Positions 24,501-35,900 of a DNA stretch of 64,000 nucleotides are shown here, piece after piece. Source of the DNA: Polytrichum commune (lineage: Eukaryota > Streptophyta > Polytrichopsida > Polytrichales > Polytrichaceae). Numbering within the stretch: the first letter of the stretch is position 1; every line of letters begins with the position of its first letter. The notes below the pieces were generated by a model. That model was given only the letters and a program-made list of their open reading frames with translations, did no database searches and had not been told where the DNA came from. The DNA is taken from NCBI GenBank assembly GCA_950295325.1, contig OX485808.1:26680527-26744526 (forward strand), written 5' to 3'. Position numbers and translations under genes: made by a program.

Positions 24501-27500
24501 GTAAGTAACATTAATTGCAACATTGTAAATCTATGATGCCCAAATTTGTTTTACAATAAATGAAAAATAATATTATGTTTACATTTAGCATTGGTGACAA
24601 TGCATAGGTGGTTTACAAATATTGTTGACCAAGACATTAGAATTGCTGACACTATATGCAGTTTTTAGTGTAGTTGGATGAGACATTTTCCCATTCCACT
24701 TTACAACCAAGAGTTTACGTGGAGATGGAGGCATCCACAACATGCCCACATACCTTATGTTATGTCTCCAATGTTTAGAGAAGGTTATGTACAATATTAA
24801 CCTTGCTTAGGGCATGTTCAATGATAATGGGCACGCTCCACACCCTGTCCAATGGAATTTGTGGAGCTCAAGGCAAGTCTTTAAGAGCCTTTTCAGATGA
24901 CCAATTCCCAATTGGATTGTTTTGCATTGCCAAAATCAAGGATTTCCGGGCAATGTTCTTTAGAAGTTGATTGTCTTTTTGCCTTGTTGACACTTTATGT
25001 GCCACATGAAATTTTCAAACTTAAACCTAGACATAGAAAGTGTGTAGGACTCATCATTGTCGATCCCTATCCCTTCCTCACAATTGATAAATGTTTTCAT
25101 ATAAGACTCAATAGAAACTTCACTCTTTGTTTGTCATCTAGGAAGACATCCCATCATGTGAAAATGCCTTTGTTGGTGGATACCATTTTGAGAAGCCAAG
25201 AATAATAGCTCTTAATCATTGACAATTCATACTAAGCTCGTACTATGAGTTCTCCATCTACAAAAGGAAAACCATCATTGGCATGCCAAGTAGCACTCAA
25301 CTTGGATCCCATCATAGTTGGTAGCGGTTCAATAACCCCTTCGTAGAATCCAATAGCAAATAACTCACATACACATATGTGTCAATGACTTCGACCTTGC
25401 AATGTCCACATTCAACGCTAAATTGAGGACATGGATCTTCTTACTTGGACAACCGCCCTTATTATTCTTCGACCTACACACCCGAAGTCTGAAGGTTTAG
25501 TAAGTATTGTTGTGCATGTTTAAGAAACTTACAACATTGAAAGGATGGGCTTTGTACTCACCCCTCGGGATACCATTGCATGTACTCTGCTTGCCGCCGC
25601 CTACGGCTCTCGGCATCCATAAAAAGTTGTTCAAACCGATTACATTGCATATCGTTGTAATCTTCTTGACCATCTTTCCGATGATTAATTTGCGGCTTGA
25701 AAGTGCACTCCATGAGCTTGGCTTCCCACATCTATTCAGGTAAGTACACGGCAAGAGTTTGAATATTCTTAAGTACAAAGAAACTTTGTAATTTGGCATA
25801 CGGATTTCCAAACCATTAGGTCAATGTATGTTACCTCATTCCGAAGCTCTTGTAGTTGATCTTGCCTTGGCTTCTCTTGTGATTGAAGCCGATTCCATAC
25901 CCTTCCATTCTCCCTTCTTATGTTTTTTGCTCGTTTGCTACACATTGAAAGCATTAAAAAAAGGAGTTGAGGATCAAAGTATGGTGACTACAATAAGTAG
26001 GGCCTGCCTCATTACAAGACATAATGTCTATGTTAAAATTCAGCTTTTCATAAGATTATGGTCAAATTTTAGAGCATGTATTATACAACATCCATTACTT
26101 TCTAGAAAATATTCTTATGCAACAACAATGTCATTTTATAAATGAGGATGACTTAAATGTAAGGAGTTAATGGATGTTGAGTTATAAATAGTTCATGAAA
26201 GTATACTTTGTTGACTCATGAGGTTATAGGTTGCATTTTTCAATCTAGAAAATGTTTACAATCAACTATGTATTTTAGGCTAATACGTGGAGGACATGAT
26301 GATAATTACATGTATAGACACTTGTATGTGAAGATATTGAGCTCTATTTTATAAGATTTATGTATTTTTTATGCCAATAATAGATTTTTCTACGCTCAAG
26401 GATCTCAATTGATGAATTGTACCTAATTTCCGGTTTCAAGGTCAATTCCGCTAATTCTTTAGCTACATCATCTTGTTGTTTTTGTGCAATGAGCTTCAAC
26501 TTATTCTCTTTTTTGGTGAGACCTTCTGTATATAGGAGTTCTCCATAGTTTTTGAATTGTTTTGCTGTCCTTCCTCGCATGAGCATTATTTTCCATGATT
26601 TCTGATGAGTTAAAACCCAAAACCAAAAAAAACACATGATTTGTGCAATTCTGCAATCAATAATCAAAGTAAAGTTACAGTTGATCCAAACAATGTTGCA
26701 AGTCTTGTATAAAAACATTAAATGCTTGTGATAGCACTTGATTGAGGACATAGATTGGATCGTGTTTAACACCGTATTAAAAAGAACATCCAAATGATCA
26801 ACAAACCTTGGAAATACGTTGTTTGTCTTTTTCAATCTTTTCTTGATACAACTCTAAACTTCTTTTTTTGTCCTCCTCGAGTTTTTGCCGTTGCCTCATA
26901 TACTCCGCATATAGGCGCATATATACGGCTTTCTATATGAAACACATCAAAACATTCCACATTACATTTCCCTTCATCACATAAACAAGTAGGTAGATAA
27001 ATACGAACATTGATTTTCATGAGATATGCATTAATAATGAGCTTGTATGTAATAAATTCATTCATGTAAATCATACCAACGCGTGACAAAATATGATACA
27101 ACTATTGATCATTCCCACATGTGGCAAGGGGCATGACTCCTTGTTGTTTCTTTTCAACGCCACCCGTCGCATCTTGCTTTACTACATAATACTAGCAAGG
27201 ATACACGAAGGGTGTTGTTCCCTCACATCCTACTCTTATTATTTAGTAAGAAATTGTGTGACACCAAGGGATGCAAACTTACCCCACTATATTGACCTTC
27301 ATCGCATACATGTAATTTAGTTGAATCTTAACCTTCGTGCATAACACACTTGAATAATAATTCAACTAGTATATGATCATGGCATTATTGCGCAATGCGC
27401 ATTTGTTCATGTGGGCCTTGAGAATACAACCATGGGATGGCCCAACCTAACATAGTGCAGATTCATACCTAATTGGAGTCACCTTGGATCAGGTTGGGAC

Positions 27501-29539
27501 ATCCCATGGGTATATTCTCAGGGCCCCACATGAATGAACACATGTTGCTTAATGCTTAATGATGTTATGAGCAGCCGAAGCATCCGAAATGACCAAAAAT
27601 TATATGAGGATTACCGCGCGTTCCGACATGGGGTGAGGTGTGTGGCTCCTCGGCTTCTCCTTGTCCGCGGCCCCCACACTCCTCGCGAGACTCGTGATGG
27701 TGGGAGAAAGGAGCCGGTCGGAAAAGGTCTTGAATGACGAGGAGCTCTTGGTTCTTGGCCGCTTTGGTGAGGCGCGCTCTTTGTGACTACGTTTGTTGAG
27801 TTTTTGCGACGCGTTGAAATGATAATCAACCACGGTCTCGTATTTGCACCCACACGATTTCGGTGTTTTGTTTTCATAGTCATCATGGATGTCTTGGACA
27901 ACACGACAACTTTCGTCCTTCCGTGGCCAAGTTTCTTCATACGTAGTAGATTCTTCTTTCGAACAAAACACTATATCTTTGTCCTCTTTACTGCAAAATT
28001 GAAACTAATTGGTATAGGTGTAGACGTTATCATAATTCAAAATCCATGATATTGATTTCTCAAGTATCCACCTCATGAAATATAAAGAAAACATAGCAAC
28101 AAAATATCGTTCCTTTCATTGAAAAATGCACATGTTTGTAACTAACAATGAATGCACATATAGTAATTTATATATGAATCAATGGGTTTATAAATCATTT
28201 CTACTTTGCATATGAGCTCAATCTATACCAAAGGTTGAAGCATAACTCATTTAAGTCAACATCCAACATACACACCTCTATTTGGCATATGTAGAGGTCT
28301 CTCGCTCTCTCTCTCTCTCTCATGTTCAACTACTAAAGCTTTATATAGAAAAGTCAAAAACCACCAACCTTATACTAATGATGTTGCTGACGATGTGTTC
28401 TGTAAGTGGAGCCACAAATTGATCTGGAAGACAATGATCCCGACAAAATTTCACTGCCACAGCTTCTGCAGAATCACCTTCTTTCATTTCAATGTGTTCC
28501 ACACATCCATCTTCAATCTCCACAGTAATAGCCAACAACACCCTTCGGTCATCCGATTCATTCTCTGTTTAGACCATAATCACAATAAGGTTCACGTCAA
28601 TGACCAATTTTTTTGGGTGTAAAGCATGCAGATTACCTTTAATGAATGGGGAGAACTGACCAACTAGTAATAAGCCGACCGATCGCTACATAATAAAAAC
28701 TAGTCAAAATTAAACTTTTATAAAATTATAACAATGATATTAAAAATTAATAACATAAGGTTCTCTACTTTCTTAAAACATATTCATGAGTTTATTCAAT
28801 AAAACTAACTAGCTTATAAGAACTTAAATTCTTGACGAAGAGGGTGATCATCGCCGTCATGAGTGTTAACTTGAAAAATTGAAAGGCATCAGTTAGGTCA
28901 ACAACATGGTATGCATGTTCAATGAATGTTAATCTCACCTTTATTGGCATGGCTCCGATTGTCCGAAGGTGATTCAGTCTTGTATCCTCCCTATATATGC
29001 ACATAGAAAAGACGCCATGAACAAACAACTTATGTAATTTGAGATTGTAGAATTAAGAACGATGTGGTAATCAATATAAATGTGATTCATTGCAATGCTC
29101 AAACCACAAATTATCATGGGAAATGCAATTGGATGTGAAACCATTTCACCTACAAAAATGTTAAACACAAACCTGCATTCTTGGGGAGCTATTGGCCGAC
29201 AAAGTTGCAACAATATCTTCACATTCGTGACATGGCTTTGAGACCTCATTTTCCAGCCGGCTTTTTGGTACTTTCATTTTCCTCACATGTGACATAATTA
29301 CTTGTTCTTGACAACCTACATCAAGTTGCCCTATTTTGATTGATGTCCGTAATTGCATATAAAATGACAATATAAATTTTGCAATGTTATCTTATGAGGA
29401 ACATCATAACATTTTTACAAACGTACATCTATCTCCTTGTAGGGAATGTAACTCTTTGATGACCTATTCTGGAGGTCTATATTTTTTGATTGACGATTGC
29501 CACTACTTGCTTTGACTTTATTTGAAGTGGGACAATCTT
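18501..29539 (-). CDS. Coiled-coil EF-hand protein, flagellar/basal-body type
   Basis: Fifteen exons with matching phases: 29423-29539, 29173-29330, 28939-28990, 28369-28564, 27615-27990, 26807-26932, 26423-26601, 25835-25937, 25562-25731, 21311-21530, 20314-20523, 19730-19876, 19145-19278, 18673-18737, 18501-18610. The protein combines an acidic block (VEIEDG...EGD), DRLY-like helices (VYMRLYAEYM, FDRLLQYATRL) and basic coiled coils. CTFKPQIN, VTFQPAINRRS and CTFRPD motifs recur. It also has DPITGRQLFTPLTGRKP, PIGEYLY and an EF-hand loop (DDDKDGKVLLAN; position 12 is N). This layout recalls ciliary proteins of flagellates. A role in sperm flagella is inference. The first exon with its ATG and the final exon are not established, so the gene is partial as described. 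The acceptor of 18673-18737 is the least certain. The largest intron (25561-21531) holds two mobile elements. Confidence 0.8.
22149..22165. repeat. 17-base C run with adjoining AC/AT microsatellite
   Basis: C17 followed by ACACACAC and an AT run, inside the large intron of the minus-strand gene. Confidence 0.9.
22443..23055. mobile_element. MULE-like foldback element, short copy (0.6 kb)
   Basis: It has the same termini as the 14.7-16.0 kb element (GGTTGGGGCTAGAGCTCGTG on the left; GGTTGGGGTTAGAGCTCATG on the right in reverse complement). The centre is deleted: the left arm passes GCCCTTGCATTCTTAAAG and joins directly to right-arm sequence AAGTTCATTACATG. Flanking ATTTGTTTT and ATTTATTTT form a 9-base duplication with one mismatch. 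A G11 run and a (GGGT)n array expand its right arm near 22846-22884. It lies in an intron of the flagellar-type gene. Confidence 0.8.
24276..24674. mobile_element. CACTA-like MITE, copy 1
   Basis: It starts ACTACACTATATATTG and ends in the reverse complement of ACTACACTAAAAACTGC. The interior (tggtattttatgtca, gacacttctta, attgaaatttggatgaaa) aligns throughout with the element at 47039-47409. The CACTA start is suggestive of the CACTA superfamily, but I could not establish a 3-base target duplication. It sits in the large intron of the minus-strand gene. Confidence 0.6.
27404..27540. mobile_element. Small hairpin MITE in an intron
   Basis: Arms of about 45 bases, TGTTCATGTGGGCCTTGAGA and the mirrored CATGTGGGGCCCTGAGAATA, share CCATGGGAT and CCCAACCT. 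The structure would fold into a nearly complete stem. The ends are not exactly defined. Confidence 0.6.
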
Positions 29540-31950
29540 CTTATATAGAGGAGAAATTGAGTAGTCAGGGAGGGAAGTTAAGAAATTAACATAATACTCT
29601 ATACCAAATTGGAAGAGGGTCTAAGACTATGTTGTTGAAGAATGTTAAGATACGTGACTTGAAATATATGTCTTAAATATGACGTAGACAATATTTATTG
29701 AATCAATCTCACTAGACTTCGTACCAATAACATTTTGGGGCTATGGTTTATTGCCATAGTTAAACAATAATCACCCATGTGTTGCACAATTAGGGTAGGC
29801 TCGTAATAGTATGTCAACGCATAAAACCTTCAAGTAACCATCTTATCTTTCTGCATCATTAGAAACCCGTCAAGCTTAATACATTGAAACTGTAATCACA
29901 CAATTTTCTCCCAACACATAGACCTCCATCTCTATCTATTGTTCCCCCATCAAAGAAACGGACATCACAAATTGTTGATTATCCTTCACAAAAAAATCAA
30001 TAACGTGATTGTGATCCATGATGCAAACATATTATCTTGATGAATGCTTACTATGATATGTGCCGATTGAGTTGTCAATGGTCACTCCCACGAATTACAT
30101 TCCAACCATTATAAGATTTTCAACACCACCTGATCAATAATATCGCATGACACATTTATGCTAAAGTCTTGTGCCTTAAAGGTCCAATTCTTCACGCAAC
30201 ACAAGTTTCTTAAATGTGTCAACACCCAAACACCCAAATATCCATCGTTGCATTAACATCATCCACAAAAGTGACACAACATTGTTGTTTCCACACAGCT
30301 AAGAATGAGCAGGTGGCCATGAGAACTACAATAAAATTGCATGCATGTGAGAGCAAGATTTGAAAAACCCTCCAATTTGGGAATCACCCACATAGGCTTG
30401 TTGCACTCCAAATATAAAATCTTGGGCTTGGAGGTTGTCAAATGTTGATGTGTTTTAAATTTAGTTAACCTCTCTATCATAGAGGGGACGAGGGTTGAGA
30501 GTGTTGTTGTGGAGATGTAGGTGGAGTCAAGGCCTTTGTGGGAGGGGGCTTTGAGTGGAGATAAGAGTGACGTTCACTAAGAATAGGGTTGGGCGGCGGT
30601 GAGCAAGGGGTGCAAGTAGCTTAGGATTTCAAGGGGGAGGAGGAAGAGAGTTCTCCCATCTTTCGCGAGTTGCAAAGTGTGTATTAGGTTCTAAGTGACA
30701 AGTGACATCTTTCATTACGGTTGTTTATAGTATAACATCTATATAGATAAATAAAAGAATCCACCACCAAAAGGTGATAGGAGCATGCATGAAAAACATA
30801 ATCTTCATTTATGCTTGCTCCCTCAATAAGCATTAAATCAACCTATCTATCTTAGGTCATGTTATCATAAATTGACGGTTCATATTATGTCATCCATTGT
30901 TGAGTGTTGCTCTCACATCTTAGTTTCCAAGAAATCAAAAGTTTTTAACCAATCAAGCTGATAATGTTATGATCTTATTATACGGATCATAATCTACCAT
31001 ATAAATACTAATACAACATGCAACTTGTGCAAGTGCATTCATACACCACCTTGATAAATGTTGAATTCCAAAACATTCAGATTTTAAAAAAGAATTGACA
31101 TCACAACGACTTTGTAATATGCCAACAAGGCCTTTTGAAAGAACATTGTGTTGCACATATTTTGTGGTCAACTTTGTTTCTATATTGTTGTGGGGGTTAA
31201 CACTTAAGGACCAAGAGGCCCCTTATGAGAATCAAGATGTCTTACATATGTGATTAGGTCATGGTAAAATCAACTCCAACTAAGATTAACCCATGTTTTA
31301 TTTACATTCTTCCAATCGGAGTACACACTTATATGAAAATATTTACTAGAATAAATGGAGGACATGGTATAGATTGAAATGCATGCCATGTACATGGTCA
31401 TGCTTGCTCTCAAGAAAGTTGACGTTTCCATTTATCATCCACATAGTATACGTTAGCATCGTTTTTAGATATGATTGAAAATTTTCAACTTGAGTTAAAA
31501 ACATGTTGCATTGAATTTAGTTATGTTTTTTGGATGAAGTTAAATTTGGTAAGTGATACACACATCAAACATAGAATTGAGATTGTGTTGGCTATTTTGG
31601 CCCCATCCCAATCAATTATTATTTAAAACAAATCGTTATTTTAGTGATTGATTTGTATCCAAGTTAGTGTAAAATTTTAGCTATTATACACTAATTTCAT
31701 TTTATAATCCCATATTCTTTTCCCCTTTTAAAATGACAAATTTAGTTGCATAAGAAAGTGTCGTATTATCCAAATGTCGTATTTTGTATAATATGACATT
31801 TTGGCCTCACATGTCGTACTATTGAGGTTTTTTTTTTTAAAATGGCCTAACTCAAGGTAAATCATCATTTTGTCTACACAATGATGATACATAGGTAATA
31901 AAGAATATTTTTATTAAAGAAACATGGTCACAACGTCACACAATGTGGAC
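29540..31950. other. Upstream region of the minus-strand gene; no certain exon
   Basis: The 5' exon(s) and promoter of the flagellar-type gene should lie here. A GC- and purine-richer block at 30480-30690 could be 5' leader, and a TATATAAG sequence sits at about 29540-29547 on the minus strand. No ATG exon joining in phase could be shown. The frame at 30259-30480 (73 codons, minus strand) has no recognisable features. Confidence 0.35.
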
Positions 31951-31979
31951 TTAAAAAAATATAGTTCCATGATGATATC

Positions 31980-32440
31980 TTCACCATATCACAAACTACG
32001 AAAGTACTGTCTTATAATGATGTTTGTTGATGTTGGAAATTGACATCTTGTTCAAAGTATTCATAAAGGATGCTTTGTTCATCACATCTACAACTGGAAA
32101 CTCCAAAGAATGCTCCACTGCAAAATTTGATAATAATTGGGTAAACTCACGGGCTTGAGGAAGCTTGACTATTGGTGTTGGCTAACATCATTATCCTCAA
32201 ATGGTTTTCTCTACCCCATGCCAAATCCACCAACTTAGCCATGTTGTACTATGCATTAACAATTTCCTCTCTTGCCAATTGCACATATTCATTAATAGCC
32301 ATTTCTTCACTTCCAAGATTAAAAAAAGAAATGAGACTTGCCAATTTATTTGTTGTTTCTTTTATTCTTGATTTCTCATGTTCATCATCCATGGCAAAAT
32401 TGGCACTCCAGTTTCCATGTAAATCTTGGACATTATCGAG
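31980..32440 (-). pseudogene. Decayed hAT-transposase-like fragments
   Basis: On the minus strand one frame (about 32430-32170) reads DDEHEKSRIKE...NLGSEEMAINEYVQLAREE, with an internal TAG. A second (about 32130-31990) reads AVEHSLEFPVVDVMNKASF. A short aromatic segment with PF/FP-V-V spacing recalls the N-terminal region of plant hAT transposases. The match is weak, and an unidentified host pseudogene is equally possible. Confidence 0.25.
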
Positions 32441-32904
32441 TTATTTCGTATGATTTGGGGATTCATCTCTCTCCACACTTTAGAGCACCACATACGTTAG
32501 AAATTATTTTCCTCGAGTATAGGTGAGTGATAGAAAAATCAAACTAAGAGAGAACCCATTCCAAAAGCTTCTTCTTATATTAAACTTTGAAGAAGCAATT
32601 ATTCCCTAATCCAAGGGTTGTACCACACTTGTAACATTAGGTGGTAAGAAAAAAATTGTCCATAATTAGGGGATGAGTAGCATAATTGTCCATATATAAT
32701 TAAAAGTAATTTTGAGATTTGAAATGTACAGTGAGGCTCATTATCCAACTCTCATATACATATTACATTAAAACAAACGTCAATGCTTAAGTGCCTCTGA
32801 CGTGCGATGTCCATTCACCAATCCCAATCCTTGCCCATGTGGTCAAGGATTGCGGGAGTGGCTTAGTACCTACAATTAATAAGTGGACCAGTGGTAAGTG
32901 ATAG

Positions 32905-35900
32905 TTTTTTCAATTTGGTTTAAATTTTTAATTTAGGAGGTGTAGGTTAGTAAGATTAATCTAGAGGGATTGGTGGTTGTTTCTTTTTTAGTTTTTAGTT
33001 TATTGTAAATGATATGTGTTAGATATCTTATGGCTGCTGGGAGAAGGTCTCCATTATGAAGATTATGGGAGGTTATGTGAAGGTTCTTGAGACATTGAAT
33101 GGTTGTTGGTGTGGATGGTTCCTCTAATGCCGACATTGATGATGGATTGGCAGTAGGACTATCCACCCTTGTTGGGTTAGGAGTAGTTGGAGCAAGGCAT
33201 GTTGTCAAGTTTGTGAGTTATTGTAGTTGTAAGGAACCTATCGTTACAATAAGTAAATTCAAGTATTTGTATGTTTAGATTGGGGTTCAAAATGAAGGGA
33301 GATTTGGCCGAGGGTGGAGCTCCTAAGACGCATAATATATTTGGTCGGAGTTTGGTTGGGCATTGGCATTGTGGGAGGAATCATGTGCAAGGGAGGAGCC
33401 TGAGCCATGAGGGTATGGTGTTATATGCGGTGTGATCTTTAAATTTGCCGGTGTTTATTAATGTGAAGCAACATGTCGTGGGGTGAGCTAACAGTGTGTT
33501 GGCTATTGTGTGAACCGCTTTGTTGTGGCAATCAATACGTAGGTTGTTAACGTGTATGTTTTTGCAACATGATAGTAGGTGGATGCATTTGTTATTTGTT
33601 GTGTTATGCAAAGATTGCAAAAGGGGGAAATGTCTTGTTTGAGGACATGTTTTTCAGGTCGTTACAAAGATATCTTCCATAGTGGAATTGAGAACTTATG
33701 CGATTTGGGCATGTGACCTAGGGGCATCACAAAAAAGGTTTGACCGTTTTAGGTGTACATCATTGATGGTGAGCCTTTTATTTACATTTGGTATTGTATT
33801 TGTGCCATGTGCTAAGAGTGCATTTTTTAAATTATTTTTTGATATATCTTTTGAGGTTACTAACTGAGCCGTCATAATGGGTAGAGGTTGGGGGAATTGG
33901 GGGCCAATAGGGGGTGGGGTGGCCTATATGGTGGAAGGGGTTGTGCATGATATGTGGTTTCTTGGCACCCTATTTGGCCAATTTGATTGCTTCATTGTTG
34001 CCGATACTATTTGTGTGGGCTTTGACTTTACGTACAATTACGTTGTGCAGTTCCTTGTAACAATAATAATGTGAGTTATGAGGAGTTTGTCTGGGTGGTT
34101 AAATTAGGAAGAGGGATTTTTGGTATGGTTTGATAGTAAGTATATGTTTCAGTGGTGAGTGATTTAGTGTGTTCTACTACCAATAATAGGGCATATAATT
34201 CAACTTCAATGATGTTTGGAAACCTAATAATTTAGCTGCAATGTTGATAGTTAGTGGTCCATTGAATACATTAGAGTTGGCAATGTTTCTCTTGCCTTCT
34301 CCATCTAGGGGGTAAAAGAGCCATATGTGTAGTATGGATAAGTTGGTGGGAAGCATAGGGGGAGGATGTTTGTGGCAGATGGTGGTAGAGATAGGGAGTT
34401 AATGTGTGTGTGTTGGGTGGTGGTTGGGCTATGTGCTAGACCTTAGGGATTTTGAGGGGTGGTGTGTGTATTTGTGAGTGAGGTTTATATGAGTATGTGG
34501 TACATAGTGGGAGGAGTGTGTCAGGGAGGTTGTGTAGAAAGAGGGGTATATATGTGTGGTGGGTTGTATGAGAAGTGGTTAGGATTGAAGTACGTAGTGG
34601 TTATTTGTGGCTATAGAATGTGGGGAGGGTCAAGGATGGTGTGTATTGAATAGTGAGTTTGTGATGGTTATTATGGGGGTGACATTATTTTGTTAGAGTA
34701 AATTGGGCATGTTGTGGACCAATCATCATGATTGATGATGATGGTTGTGGTGGAGAGTGGATTTGTTTGTGTTGCTAGTTGAGCCCATTTTATGACTTTT
34801 GGTAGGAGGTCTATGACCGTTGTGTGGACGAGTCCTTGTCCCTTCCATTGAGTGGAGAAAGCAGGGCCTAGGGGGCCAAAGAATTTGTTTGTGTTGTATG
34901 GGGAGTTATATTGGAGGAAATTGATGGGAAATGTGAGGGGGCTAGAAGTATGGCATAGGGTTGAAAATCTTTGCCTTAGCTAAGTTACTCTTACAAGTGG
35001 GATGGTGGGTTGGAATTTTCCTTCGTTATCGTGTATTTGTGCCCCAGGCAGTGGATTTTTATTGTGGGTATTGTGGGTGTTGTGGCTACTATATATTTGT
35101 CCGGGTTGCATTCTTGAATTTGTAATGTGAGGTAAAAGATGGAGAGGCTTGGCAGACATATCATCTATCCCAACTTTATGTGGTTTGTTGTTTGAAAAGT
35201 AGTTTTTGTTTCATGGCTTGTTGCTTGATGTTTTGTAGTAATTTCATAATTAGTAGTAGATTGTGTTCTTAAAGGATGTTGTCTAGGTTTAGAAGTATTG
35301 ATTGTGGACCCATTTTGTAAAGTTACCAAGTGGATAGTTCCAGTGGCATTGGAAGGTATTTGTACGTGTTTTGGAACCCCATTTTTCTTTTCTATGTGTG
35401 GTTTGAATGCAGAAATGTGTGATATGGGGATTCTGAAAGGTAGGGTGGTAGTGTTATTTGAAGGTTCATATATTAGGTTTGATGGACGGGGGCATGGTAG
35501 GGGGCAAGGGTGGTGGCACTTGGGTGTTAGTTGAGGTGTAATATGTGATAGTGGGGAAGACAATGGTGGCTTGTAGGAGGGTGTGTTTTATTATTCTAGG
35601 TTTAGTTTGGTAATTATGTTGGAATTCTTGGTGGATTAGTATTTGGGCACAAATTGGATTTTGGATTTGGGGGAGGGAGGTGGCAAGTTTTTTGATGAAT
35701 TTTTCCGTATTGGAATTTTGACGAGGGATATGAGAGGTACAGAAAGGGTTTTTGTACCATGCCTCATGTAGGAGGGAGTTGTTGAGGATGAAAGGTGGTG
35801 TCTAAAGAATCTATGTGGATGTGGAGGTGTGTTTTCAAAATGTATATGGCTCTTCAAGTGGATGACGTGGAGCAAGCTTGGTATTTGAGGAGTGGTAGAT

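Noticed and set aside
27783-28049. Plus-strand 88-codon frame
   Set aside because: Antisense to the exon at 27615-27990 of the minus-strand gene.
33682-34653. Plus-strand Gly/Val/Trp-rich frames
   Set aside because: Read from the G/T-rich strand of the LINE; the homologous protein signals are on the minus strand.
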